From positions 248,001 through 312,000 of the forward strand of contig JAPVLO010000403.1 in the NCBI GenBank assembly GCA_027257055.1: DNA of 64,000 nucleotides. The letters run 5' to 3'. Both the position numbers and the translations under genes were made by a program. This DNA comes from Cephalopachus bancanus. Its lineage: Eukaryota; Chordata; Mammalia; Primates; Tarsiidae. Every line of letters begins with the position of its first letter. Positions within the stretch are counted from its first letter, which is position 1. Below are positions 45,205 through 57,122 of the stretch, in pieces. The notes below the pieces were generated by a model. It saw only the letters and a program-made list of their open reading frames with translations. It did no database searches and was not told the origin of the DNA.

Positions 45205-46121
45205 CTTTTTTTAATTTTTAATTTTAAAGATGTGGGGTACAATTCATGGTTAGGTATACAAATATTCATTATGCAGGTACCCATGTTGATGAGGTATGCC
45301 TCCCCCTTCCCTGGCAGTTTCCCACTACTGCCAATCCCACCACTCCCACTCCCCGGCAGTTTCCCACTACTGTCAGTCCCTTTCTTGTAGTATTATAATA
45401 ATGGTTCAGGGTCTGCTTATGAGTGAGAATATGTGGTACTCAGTTTTTTGTTTCTATGGTAGATCACTCAATATTATAGACTCTAAGTCCATCTAGGTTG
45501 CTATGATGCTCATTATTTTGTCCTTTTTTAATGACTGATTCATATTACATTGTGTATATGTACAACATTTTTTTTATCCAGTCCTCTTTCGATGGGCAGC
45601 ATGGTAGGTTCCATGTTCTTGCTATTGTGAACAATACTGCAATAAACATACATGTGCAAATACCTTTTTCATAGAGTGATTTGAGTTCCTCTGGGTATAC
45701 TCCCAGTAGGAGGATTGCAGGGTCATATGGAAGGTCAATTTTTAGATCTTTTAGAAATTGTCACACTGTTCTCCACAGAGACTGTACAAGTTTACACTCT
45801 CACCAACAGTGTAGAAGTGTTCCCTTTTCACCGCATACTTCAGCATCTGTTGTTTTTTGAGCTATTGATGATGGCCATCCTGACTGGAGTTAGGTGGTAT
45901 CTCAATAGTTTTAATTTGCATTTCTTTGATGACTAGTGAGGCTGAGCATTTTTTCAAGTATCTGTTGACTGCTTGTATGTCTTCTTTTGAGAAGTGTCTA
46001 TTCATAGCCTTTGCCCACTTTGCAATGGAACTGTTTGTTTTTTTTTCTTTTTGGCACATTTGAGTTCTTTGTAGATCCTAGATGTTAGGCCTTTGTCAAA
46101 ACACACAGTTGGCAAATATTT
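45205..46121 (-). mobile_element. Lineage-specific L1, 5' truncated
   Basis: Seen: 3' end 'gtggggtacaattcatggtt' (45233), two C-rich 3' UTR units (45312-45380), then the ORF2 C-terminal region in reverse up to 'ttggcaaatatttg'. No TSD could be identified at either edge. All frames are broken. Confidence 0.88.
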
Positions 46122-46590
46122 GTCTGGAATTTTTAAGCTCCTCTTGGGTACGGGTTGTATCTCTAACCCCTGTGGTATTATATATTCCTACATATAATCT
46201 GTAGATTCTAAACAAACAATAATAGCTCTATCATTATAAAGACAAAAAAACAGAATGTGTGTTCTTCCTCCCTCAAAGAATCTGCGTGTATAACAGAGAA
46301 TTATTTGAATTAACTGTTATGTAGAATACAATGATTATTAAGGGATAAGTAATAAAGATATTAACTGAAGCTTTGTATGTTATTAAAACTCAATAGTAAT
46401 TATAGTGATTAATTAGAGTATTAAATCCACAAAGGTTTTTGGGGAGAAAAGAGTATTTTGTCACTGACATTGCTTAGAATTCTTGACAAAGGACAATAAT
46501 AAAAAGCAGACCAATATCCATGAGTTTTATCACTGCTTTAAAGTCTCTGTATTCTATATAGTCCTTATTACATGTCACTAGGTTGGACCA
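46122..46590. other. Unassigned AT-rich sequence
   Basis: No repeat or gene recognised. Confidence 0.5.
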
Positions 46591-47885
46591 CTCTCACTAC
46601 CACAAATATGTGGAAATTAAATAAGAAACTCTTAAACAACCAATGAGTCAAAAAGAAAAAAACACAAGGGCCGGGCTCAGTGGCTCAGTCTGTAATCCCA
46701 TGTTTTGGGAGGCTGAGGTGAGTGAATTGCCTGAGCCCGTGGGTTCGAGACCCACCTAGGCCACTTGGCAAGACCTCATCTCTACAATAAATCAAAAAAT
46801 TAGCCATGTGTGGTAGCACGTGCCTGTAATTCCAGCTACTTGGAAGGCTGAGGCAGAAGGATCGCCAGAGCCCAGCAGGTCGAGGCTGCGGTGGCTGGGA
46901 GCGTGCCAACGCACTCCAATCTGGGTGACAGAGTGAGACTCCAACTCAAAAAAAAAAACCAAAAAAAAAACAAGGGAAACTAGAAAATATCTTGAGATGT
47001 ATGAAAATTAAAACACACATGCCACAATTTATGGGATTTAGCAAAAACAATGTTAATGGGGAAATTTATAGGTGTAATTGCATACAATTTAAAAGAAGAG
47101 TGTTATCAATTCAATAACCTAACTGTATATCACAGGGAACTAGAAAAAGGAGAGAAAACTAAACCCAAAGCTAGCAGAAGGAAGGAAATATTAACCAAAG
47201 TTATTTACAGATTCAAAGCAGTCTCCATCCAAATCCCAACGGTGTTTTTTGCAGAAATAGAAAACCCCATCCTGAAATTCATATGGAATTGTCCCAGATA
47301 GCCAGAACAATCTTGAAAAAAAGAAGAACAAAGTTAGAGGACTCATACTTCCTTATTTTGAAACTTACTGCAAGACCACAGTAATCAAGACTCAGTTTAG
47401 TCCTGGAATAAGGACAATATAGACCAATGCAGCAAATTTGAGAGCTCAGAAATAAATCCTTGCAGATGTAGTCAAATTATTTTCAACAAAAGTGCCAAGA
47501 CCATTTAATGGGGGAAAAGATTCTTTTCAACAAATCATGTTAGGAAAACTCGATATCCACATGCAAAAGTATGAAGTTGGACCCTTACCTGAAACCACAC
47601 GCAAATGTTAACTCAAACTAGATCAAACACCCAAACATAAGATCTAAAACCATAAAACTCTGAGAAGAAAACATAGAGAAAAATCTTGATAATATTAGAT
47701 TTGGCAATGAGTTCTTACATATGACACCAAAAGCACAGACAACAACAACAAAAAAAAATAGATAAATTGGACTTCAGTAAAATGAAAACTTTAGTGCATC
47801 CAAGGACTCTGTCAACAGAGTGAAGCTAAAACCAAGAGAATGGAAGAAAATATTTGCAAATCAGAAGTCTAATAAGGGATTAAGG
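46591..47885 (+). mobile_element. Old L1 (L1MA/MB-like), internally deleted, with SINE
   Basis: Seen: ORF2 endonuclease tail ('aaataagaaactcttaaaca', 'caatgagtcaaaaag'; after the SINE 'gaaaatatcttgagatgtat'). It then jumps at about 47185 to the post-RT region ('tacagattcaaagcagtctc', 'ccaaatcccaacggtgtttt'), so about 2 kb holding the RT core is missing. It ends near 'gtctaataagggatta'. Confidence 0.82.
46671..46969 (+). mobile_element. Alu-type SINE inserted in old L1
   Basis: Seen: 'ccgggctcagtggctcagtc' to 'gactccaactc' and an interrupted A tail. A short duplication 'acaaggg' (46664-46670; 46970-46976) lies within the L1 word 'cacaagggaaa'. Confidence 0.93.
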
Positions 47886-48230
47886 TCTGAATGTGTCTGC
47901 TTAAAATTCATATTTTGAAACTCTAACTACGAGGTAATGGTATTAAGAGGTGGGGCCTTTGGAAGGTGATTAGGTCATAAGGGGGGAGCCTTAATGAATG
48001 GAATTAATGCTCTTATAAAAGAGGCCTTAGAAAGTTTGTTTGTCTCTTCCACCATGTGAGGACATACCAAGAAGTTGCCCTCTATGAACCAATGAGCAAG
48101 CCCTCTCCAAACACCAGATTTTGCCAATGCCTTGACTTTGAACTTCCCAGTCACCAAAACTGTGAGAAATACACTTCTATTGTTTATAAGCTACCAAGTT
48201 TGTTGTGTATATTTTACCATAATAAAAAAA
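47886..48230 (+). mobile_element. MLT1/MST-like MaLR LTR
   Basis: Seen: 'aagaggtggggcctttggaa', 'ggtgattaggtcataagggg', 'ccaccatgtgaggacatacc', 'gccttgactttgaacttccc', 'aaaactgtgagaaatacact' and 'ctattgtttataagctacca' are the ordered landmarks of MLT1-type LTRs. Solo LTR; no internal part. Confidence 0.82.
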
Positions 48231-48998
<768 letters not shown>

Positions 48999-49559
48999 AG
49001 TTTTCAGACCTTATTTCTAGCAATAAATTCTCTTGATGAAGAAATCTCATGCAGAATTCTAAAATATAATGCAGATAGCTGAAGAGTTGCTCAGTAGTTG
49101 GGAGTCCTTGTGTCCCCCACCTCTTCCTTCTCTCTCTCACTGCCTTGGAACTTGGGCCAGAGAGCATGGTATGAGAAACAATCTACTAATCATAAGAATC
49201 TAATTAGTAGGAATTTAAATGTTTTTCTTGTCTCTCTTTTCCTTCAGCAAAAATACAGATTTTTAAATAATGTTTTAAAATATCAAATGTAAAAAATCTG
49301 ACTTTCCCTTCAGTAAAAATATGAATTGCCAGTGCAAATGCTTAGTTGAATATTTGTAAAGTAGTTAATAGAGATTATTTTACATTCTCATTATTTAAAT
49401 AGTAGCTTTTATTACAAGTCTAAATAGTGATTTTTTAATTGACTGACGGGTTCTGGGGCACTTTTGAAGATATCTTGTGTGCCTTGAGAAGCTATTGGAC
49501 CTCAATTTCTCCATCTCTAAATTAAAATTCTTGGATTAGACATCTGTAATCTATACCAG
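48999..49559. other. Unassigned sequence
   Basis: No repeat or gene recognised. Confidence 0.5.
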
Positions 49560-49584
49560 CTCTGATACTACATGGTTGTGTCTT

Positions 49585-50235
49585 TTTTTGTAGTCCTACA
49601 TAGGCCATATATCCAGGGTGTCACTGAACTCATCCCAGGTACTTTATTACAGATACAATGATGATGAAATCTGGTGAGATCACAAAAAAGACCGACTAAC
49701 TATGTACAAGGGAGGACCCCCAAAAACCAGAATTATCTTTTGGAGGGAAGCCAGAATTTGTTCTCCAGATCAACTAGTCAACCAAAGTTCTTTTCTGGAA
49801 GTTTTGAGAAGGTTGACTCACGATTTGTGGAAGAAACGCCCCAAGTTGTAACAAACAGGTGACTGGTTCTTCCACCATGACAATGCACCTGCCCACACCG
49901 AGTTTTCAGTGGCTTTTGGCCACAAATGGCATGACCCTCATTCCCTACCTCCCTATTCACCCGATTTTGCCTCAAGTGACTGTTTTTGTTTCTCCAGGTT
50001 AAAAAGGTTCTCAAAGGGAAACATTTTGCCAATGTGGTAGAGGTGAAACAAAAAACAGCAGAAGCACTAAAAGGCATCAAAATCGAAGAGTTCAAAAACC
50101 ATTTTGAGCAGTGGAAAAAATGGAGTGTATTGCATCTAATGAAGAGTACTTTGAAGGCGACTGAAGTTTAAACATGTAAAAATAAATACACAATTTTTTA
50201 TAAATAAATTCTGGGTTTTTTGGGTCTCCCTTCAT
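49585..50235 (+). mobile_element. Mariner-like transposon, 3' half, dead
   Basis: Known: Tc1/mariner transposases use a D,D34D catalytic triad. Seen: 'FFHHDNAPAH' at about 49868-49897 and 'PPYSPDFASSD' at about 49948-49980 hold the second and third catalytic aspartates. Only 27 residues separate them instead of 34, so there is an internal deletion. A frameshift near 50000 leads to 'RLKKVLKGKHF' and 'FKNHFEQWKKW', ending at 50171. The right end 'ttttttgggtctcccttcat' (50216) looks like a terminal repeat. The N-terminal half is decayed or missing. Confidence 0.82.
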
Positions 50236-51250
50236 ATCCAGGTAGTTAGAACAGGAAGTGATTCAAAGAAACACTTGAGTCACTCTCACTTGAATAGTAT
50301 TCAGAATTGCAAACTTAAATATAACTAGCCACATGCATAGGAGGAAAAAAGGCACATATTAAAAATGCTGTGAGATTCACTGATAGAGTTTATCAAAGAA
50401 CGAAACCTCTGTAACCCCAGAATAAATTAGTCAACATAAATTAATTTTCTATCTATTGGGAGAATTTTCATTCAAGTGCCCAAGTATTTTACGTTTCTAA
50501 CATTTTTCTGGATGATATTCTAAAAATGGTCTTAGATATTTCACTGCTTTCTTAAGCAAAGTAGGTCAAATACAATAATAATTTATTGATGGCTGAGGGT
50601 TACCTTTTTTGGGGGGAAAAAGTATCCTTTTATAAGCGATGTCCGAAACCACTGACAAGGTATGTAAGGTTTATTTCTTTGCTGAGTGGCTCAGATTGCT
50701 CTACTTTTTAAAATAGTGGTACTCTTTTTAAAGTCTTCTTAGCTCTTACTTTTTTGTTGAGCTGTCAGTTGTCACATGTGTCTGTCAGTGCACTTGCAGT
50801 CAGCTCTTAGCATCTTTTCTTTGGCGGGGTGTAGGGATGGTTGTGATGGTTGGGTATTTTCATTGTCTTTTTAAAAATATATATATATGACTTTAAGTAT
50901 TCGCATCTTATCTATTTCTAAATGTCAGAGTTCTCCGTCAGACTTGAAAATACTCTTAAACAAGTCTTTGGCAACCTCCAAATTATTATTGGTGACTTTG
51001 ATATACTTCTGGCCATACTTGGAACCAGAAGGGGCATATAAAAAAAAAATCACCTTTCATTGTCTTTTTTTATTTTTAAACACTTCTCTTTGTCAATTGT
51101 GTTGTGAATATATGAGGCTGTTGGGAAGCTAATCTCCAGAGAAATAATATGTAATTAAGATTCTATAATATTTCTGTTTCTTTCAATCCCAAGAAAAGTG
51201 ATGAAAGTAACCCAGCTGTGAGTATGATGTACAATACATATATATTTACA
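50236..51250. other. Unassigned sequence
   Basis: No repeat or gene recognised. Confidence 0.5.
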
Positions 51251-51254
51251 TACA

Positions 51255-52170
51255 AGGTCTGACAAGCTTGCGGTCTCATTCTAGAAAAAGTGCTGTATAC
51301 CACATTGCTGACTATCACTAAAGTCACCTTCAAAGTACTCCCCTTGAGAAACTATGCACCGATAACTGCCTAGTCCACCCATCAAAGCAATTTTGGAAAT
51401 CTTTGTTTTGGAATGGCCGTCAGAGCATCATTGTATACCTTTGATGTCCTGAATGTCATGTCACAAAATGTCATCAATATTTTCTTTATCTTTGGGTAAA
51501 TAAAAAAAGTCATTGGGGGCCAGATCAGGTGAGTAAGGAGGGTGTTCCAATATAGTTATTTGTTTACTGGCTCAAAACTCCCTCACAGACAGTACTGTGT
51601 GAGCTGGTGCATTGTTGTGATGCAAGAGCCCCTTTGGGATCATTTTTTGCACACATCTTTCTCATGCCAAGATTTTCAGTTAAGATTTTTCTAACTGTTT
51701 CTCTGTTGATGTTTATTTGGTCCACTATGCTTCTCAGTCAGCTGACCATTTGGACACACAACTTGACTAATTTTTGCAATGTTTTAGTCAGTTCTGCTTT
51801 TACTGATCATCCTGACCTCTCTTCATCAGTGACGCTTTTTCTCCCCCCCAGAAAAACGTTGAATCCATTTGTACGTTATAGTTTTCTTCATGGCAGTATC
51901 CCCATAAACTTGAACTTACATGTCCCCAATTTCACATCCACTCTTGCCAAGTTTAACAAGAAATTTAATGTGTGTTCATTGCTCTAATTCAAGCTCCAAC
52001 ATTCTCTCAACAACAGCTCTGATGACCATTCCAGAAAAAGAGTTCCAAAGTTGCTTTGTAGTTAAAGAAAAACAAAGTAGTATGAATGGAATGATTGTTC
52101 TATTGATTTCCAGTTCCTTGCAGCCTCCAAGTATCATTTTAAGGGCAACTTTAAGTCATCGGGAATAGGC
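51255..52170 (-). mobile_element. Second mariner-like transposon, minus strand, dead
   Basis: Seen on the minus strand: helix-turn-helix text 'NINRETVRKILTENLGMRK' at about 51655-51715; 'SQGEYFEGD' near 51325-51350 (C terminus); a 'PPYSPDLAP'-like block decayed around 51520-51545. The part with the first catalytic aspartate is missing between HTH and C-terminal half. The 3' terminus on the plus strand starts 'acaaggtctgacaag' (51255), resembling mammalian mariner terminal repeats. It differs from the neighbour at 49585-50235, so two separate families or insertions. Confidence 0.75.
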
Positions 52171-53249
52171 ACACGCTGTCTTTTTTAACAGAGGCAACTA
52201 CATTAGATGAATCTACAGGGGAAAAACAGTACACTGGGACAGACAAAATGTCAGTCAGATAGTGATTAGAGACACCATTCCCCCTAATCTGTATATGAAT
52301 AATACAGTTGTAGGGGAGATAAACTGACATTCAAACCCAATCCGGTCTGGCTCCTAAGCTTGAGTGCTTCCTACAGAAACATGTGACCTTCACAGACAAC
52401 ATGCATATCCTATATACGTCATGACTCACTTCCTGCGAATTCAGTCCCAGGCTGACTCCTAGACACAGATAATTTCTTCCTCCAAGAGTCACAGTGGTGT
52501 GGCCAAGTCTCTTTTATAGTATTTCTAGTATTAAGGATCAATACATAACAACACCAGTGTGGATAATCTAAACTCAGGGGCAAAGATGACCAGTGTGGAT
52601 AATCTAAACTCAGGGGCAAAGATGACCAGCTCAGCTTGCAACTTGGACCAAAAAACAAAACAAAACAAACAGGCAACAACCATATTTCTATGGTTTCTAC
52701 TGATGAGTTGAAATGAGAGAATTCCACCACCTGGTTGTTTTGTATGTAACTCTATAATGTTTTTCGTTATTCAGTTGTTTGTAATAAGAAGTTGGGTTAA
52801 CATAAAGTCATAACAAACTCAGTGACAGTGAATTTTGAGAGGCTTATTTCCAGATAATTTACTGCTAATTAACATAGAGCAGTTAATCACTTTTAATGTC
52901 TCTTTTCATACATCTATTTTCATCAAAAAGGTCCTTTCTGTTTAACTACTCTGACCCAAATATTCAGGATGAATATTGCTGCCATCACAGATTCCCTCTA
53001 GGGAAGGAATATAATGGAAGTGAAAATCCCTACATAAAAAATGGCACGGAGAAATAAATAAGGGAAAATATATAAACAAATATTGTGCAATATCCTTTAT
53101 TTCACTTAGAAAACTTACTCAGGCAATTTGTCTACATAGTATCAAGGCTCTAAAAGATAATTTTCCCTCTAACTCTGGGCCAAAACAACCAGCACTATTT
53201 GTTTACATGATAATATGATTAAAACAGCCCATAATTTATGATCTTTGCT
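52171..53249. other. Unassigned sequence with an exact 36-bp tandem duplication
   Basis: No gene or repeat recognised, except two identical 36-bp units at 52553-52588 and 52589-52624 and an (AAAAC)n tract near 52650. Confidence 0.6.
52553..52624. repeat. Exact 2 x 36-bp tandem duplication
   Basis: Seen: unit starting 'accagtgtggataatctaaa' repeated twice with no mismatch, followed by the first five bases of a third unit. Identity implies a recent event. Confidence 0.97.
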
Positions 53250-54027
53250 GATTTTACAACTTTGCTGATTGTACAACTGATTGTACACCATTCTGGAAAA
53301 CACACACTATTTCTCTACAGTCTCACACAGAACACTTGGGCAATTCTCTGGCACCAGGTGGGTGCCCTACAGTTCAACTAAATTCTGAAACTATCTGCCT
53401 GGAGTTGCTTGAAAGACTGCCCTCCCTTCAGATGCCAACTGCAAGTCTGCACCCGCCAGACTTCTGACCTACTAGGTATAAATTAGGGGTTCCTACAGTC
53501 CCCTCCTCAGTTTCAATAATTTGCTAGGATGGCTCACAGAACCCAGGGAAATACTTTGCTTATGTTAACTAGTATGTTATAAAGGATACAACTCTGGAAC
53601 AATCAGATGGAAGGGATGCATAGGCAAGGCATGGAGGGGAGGGTATGTGGAGCTCCCATGCCTTCTCTGGTTGTGCCACTCCCCACACCAGTAACCTCAC
53701 ATGTTCACCTATGCAAGAAGTTCATCGAATCACACTTTAAGAGTTTTTATAGAGCTTAGTCTCTAGTCTCACCTCCTCTTTCTGGATGTTGGTAGGTGAA
53801 GCTGAAAGTTACTCTAATTACTTGGTCTTTCTAGTGATTGTTCCAGCCTTTGTCTATCTAGGGATTCACCCTAAAGTCATTTCATTAGCATTAACTCAAG
53901 TGTGATCAAAATGGGCTCATTACGAATAACAAAAGACACTCCTATCACTCAAGAAATTCCCAGGGTTTTAGAAGCTCTGTGCCAGGAACCTGGGACAAAG
54001 ACCAAGTATATTTCTTATTATACCACA
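53250..54027 (-). mobile_element. MLT2-like ERVL LTR
   Basis: Seen in plus text: 'atggctcacagaacccaggg', 'gttataaaggatacaactct', 'aataacaaaagacactccta', 'tcactcaagaaattcccagg', 'agaagctctgtgccaggaac' and end 'atttcttattataccaca'. Read on the minus strand it starts TGTGGTATAATAAGAAATA, as I recall for MLT2 LTRs. No internal region beside it. The left edge is approximate. Confidence 0.75.
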
Positions 54028-54230
54028 ACCATGCTGATCAGAAATTTAAATACAGAACATTTTCAAAGAATAGGCAACTCAGGACAACTTGTGATCTAGT
54101 AAGGCCCTAGAGAAAGATAGAAGAGAGACTATTATTATCTTACAAATGTCATCAGCATTTGACATTTTACAGAAATGGGTTCAAAGTTTCTGGTTCAATT
54201 TTACTTTCTATTTCTGGTCTTTCTTTATTC

Positions 54231-54291
54231 TTTCTCCCTCCCTCCCTCCCTCCCTCCCTCCTTCCCTCCCTCCCTCCCTTCCTTCCTTCCT
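54231..54291. repeat. (CCCT)n/(CCTT)n repeat
   Basis: Seen: about 60 bases of CCCT units passing into CCTT. Confidence 0.96.
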
Positions 54292-54454
54292 CACTTGCTG
54301 CAATTGGACCAAGACCCTAGGCCTAGAACAGAGAGAGCTGAGTTTGAAGTTGGAGTTGTGAGATCTTATGAAGTTCTTTAAATTATTTGATCCTCAGTTT
54401 CCTTATCTATATAGCAATGCATTGCTTAACAACAGGGATACATTCTGAGAAATG

Positions 54455-54947
54455 TGGAGAAATATTAGGTCCAAATAGGCCACCGACAATTCAGTAAATT
54501 ATATTGAAGAAAGGGAACCTCAGGGTGAAATTTACAAAGAATTCACTGACGTAAAAGTCATAAATGTTTTAAATAATTTTTGTAAACTAATTTTTAGCTG
54601 ACTGATGTAAATAGAAAAGCAATTGATCATTGCTGTAATTAACTGTATCTCAAGAAACAGCTCACCACAATCAATCAGCCATCGGGCAGACCCCTAGCAC
54701 CGCATGCACAGCACATAATTGACTTCCCTTGGCACCACATGAAAACTCCTTAGCACAGCCCTACAAAACTTCCCTCTAGCCCCTGCTTTGGGCAGACAGT
54801 AGATAGTCCCTCTTTGCTGCACTGCCCATTGCTCCCTTTGCAATGTACTCTCCCTTTCATAAATCTGTCTTTCTTAGCACCACTATCTTGGTGAATTCTT
54901 TCATGGCCCAGGCAAAATCCGCCTCAGCTAGTAGTACACACCATAAG
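54455..54947 (+). mobile_element. Probable ERV LTR inserted in the DNA transposon
   Basis: Seen: starts TGGAGAAATATTAGG; near the 3' end 'ctctccctttcataaatctg' resembles an LTR polyadenylation region, followed by 'tggtgaattctttcatggcc'. The flanks share 'agaaatg' (54448-54454; 54946-54952). The host text 'gagaaatg | tgttgttagg' is continuous across it. Family not recognised. Confidence 0.5.
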
Positions 54948-55139
54948 AAATGTGTTGTTAGGTGATTGCATCATTGTGAGAACATCATAGAGTATAATTA
55001 CACGAACTTGGATTATATGGCCTACCACACACACAGACTATGTGAGATAGCCTATGGCTACAAGCCTGTACAGCTTGTTACTGTACTGAATAATGTAGGT
55101 GATTGTAACATAATGGTTAGTATTTGTGCATCTAAACAT

Positions 55140-55789
55140 ATGAATAATGACGAGGTGTATAAATTCAGAAAGGAGGGCTTTATTTCTCATAAAGATTTGC
55201 AGCCTGCAGGATGATCATTTTGACAGGCTGGGAAGCACAGCTGCTGGTCCGAGACCAAAACAGACACTTTGAGGGAGGGGCAAAAGGAACAAGATTTATG
55301 CTGAGCATAGTGGCTGAATATACCTATGTAATAAGCTATAGGAGAAGTCACACATATTTACAAAAGGAGAAACATGCACATATATAACTGAGCTTTATGC
55401 CCCTTCATGGGTTGCATGTACAAAAAATGTCAGTGATTAAGGGTGGAGAGTTTGGCCCTCTGATTTCAAAGGGTAAAGCAGAGGACACAAAAACACTCAC
55501 TGGGTATTCTTCACAGACTGGCCAGAACCACTCCATGGTCTCTTATCAGGCAAAAAATGAGGGGCGGCATCGGGCAGTTGGTTGATATTAAAGATTGAGT
55601 CTTTTGAGAGGGCTGCTTTTTGTCTAGCCTTTAGGCTACTGGTGGTTAGTAAAGGAGGGGGCATAATGAGGGGGCATAATCTCTTATCCTGGCCAAGAAC
55701 TCAGTTTTCAAGGTTTCTGTGGGATCCCCTTGGCCCAGAGAAGGTTCACTCAGTTAGTTGGGGGCTTAGGATTTTATCTTTATTTCTCA
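55140..55789. mobile_element. Unclassified insertion in the DNA transposon
   Basis: Seen: interrupts the host between 'catctaaacat' (55129-55139) and 'catctaaatgt' (55790-55800), an 11-bp imperfect duplication. The interior has 'cagaaaggagggctttattt' and 'gggagggggcataatg'-like text reminiscent of an ERV LTR in reverse, but I cannot name it. No ORF of note. Confidence 0.5.
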
Positions 55790-55948
55790 CATCTAAATGT
55801 AGAAAAGGTACAGTAAAAATATTGTATAAAAAATGGTACACCTGAATGGAGCACTTACCATAAATGGAGCTTACAGGGGACTGGAAATTGCTCTGTGAGT
55901 CAATGAGTGAGTGGTAAGAGAATGTGAAGGCCTAGGACATTCTTGTAC

Positions 55949-56008
55949 ATCATTATCATCATCGCCATCATCATCATCACTATTAACTATTATTATTATT
56001 ATTATTTG
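55949..56008. repeat. (ATC)n/(ATT)n trinucleotide repeat
   Basis: Seen: ATC units then ATT units, partly forming the T-rich tail side of the reversed SINE. Confidence 0.9.
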
Positions 56009-56202
56009 ACTATGTAGCCCAGGTTGAAGTACAGTGGCATGATCATATCTTATCACAGCCTCAACATCCTGGGCTCAGGTGATCCTTCTGCTTCAGCCTC
56101 CCAAGTAGCTGCAACTACGTGGGCCACCACACTTGATTGGTTTTTTTGTAGAGATGAGGTCTCAAACTCCTGGGATCAAGTAATCATCCCACTTTGGCCT
56201 CA
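55992..56202 (-). mobile_element. Old, shortened Alu-like SINE
   Basis: Seen: 'gtagcccaggttgaagtaca', 'cacagcctcaacatcctggg' and 'gagatgaggtctcaaactcc', with internal deletion of the linker and left-arm parts (about 210 bp). TSD 'taactatt' at 55984-55991 and 56203-56210. Confidence 0.82.
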
Positions 56203-57122
56203 TAACTATTGTACATTATAGTTAGTCCTTTGTAACTATACAAGGCCTAGGCTACACTAAATTTATTTTAAAATTTTTCTTTCTTCAATAATAAATTACC
56301 CTTATCTTACTATAGCGTTTTTACTTTAGAAAATTTTTAACTTTTTAAACTTTTGACTTTTTTGTAAAACATCTTACAATGTAAACATGTTTTACAGCTG
56401 TACGAAAATATTTTTCTGTATATCTCTTTATTCTACAAGTTCTTTTCCACTTTAAATTTATTTTATTCCATTTAACTTTTTAAACTTTTTTGTTAAAAAC
56501 TAACAAGGATAAGACCATATCTTATCCTACTGGAAGGTCTTCACGGGGCAATAACACACATGGAGCTGTTATCTCTGATGGTGCCAATGCCTTCTTCTGG
56601 AGTACCTCCTGAAAGACCTGCCTGAGGTTGTTGCACCATTAACTTTTTTTATAAGTAGAAGGAGTACATTCTAAAATAACAATAAAAGCTATAGTATGGT
56701 AAATACTTAAACCAGTAATAATCATTAGTTATCATTATCAAGTATTATGTACTATACATAATTATATGTGCTATACTTTTACATGACTGACAATGCAGGT
56801 TTGTTTACACCAGTATCACCACAAATATGTGAGTAATGTGCTGAGCTAATTGACAGGATGGCTATGTCACAAGGTCATAGAAATTTTTTTTAGCTCCACT
56901 ATTATCTTATGGAGTCTCTGTTCTATATGTAGTCCGCCATTAACTAAAAACTTTATTATGTGGCTCATGACTGTATACTGGGGATAACAATAGTATCTAC
57001 CTCATAACATTGTTATTAGAATTAAATGATATAAAGCATATAAAGTACTTAGCATAAAGTCTGGTATGAGGGAGGGACTCCATAAATATTAACTATTATT
57101 TTTTGTATTAATAACAAATATA

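Larger units (their letters stand above)
54414..56973 (+). mobile_element. Tigger/pogo-like DNA transposon, heavily interrupted
   Basis: Seen: 5' part 'attgcttaacaacagggata' with 'cattctgagaaatg' (54414-54454), 'tgtgttgttaggtgattgca' and 'acatcatagagtata' (54951-54999), 'aagcctgtacagcttgttac' (55063), 'agaaaaggtacagtaaaaat' (55801), 'gtgaaggcctaggacattct' (55924), 'aggctacactaaatttattt' (56249), 3' part 'gtagtccgccattaact' to 'catgactg'. Ends lie between TA dinucleotides. Three later insertions sit inside. Known: this order belongs to a common old mammalian DNA transposon with TA targets; the Tigger name is from memory and uncertain. No transposase frame survives. Confidence 0.7.
54340..57098 (-). 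mobile_element. MIR split by a Tigger-like DNA transposon
   Basis: Seen: left half 54340-54413 ('gatcctcagtttccttatct'); right half 56974-57098 ('ggggataacaatagtatcta', 'cataacattgttattagaat', 'gtacttagcataaagtctgg'). The halves are collinear in the reversed MIR and separated by the element at 54414-56973 with TA on both sides. Confidence 0.8.

Noticed and set aside
51607..51987. 126-codon plus-strand ORF
   Set aside because: It is antisense to the mariner transposase remnant; the recognisable protein text is on the minus strand.
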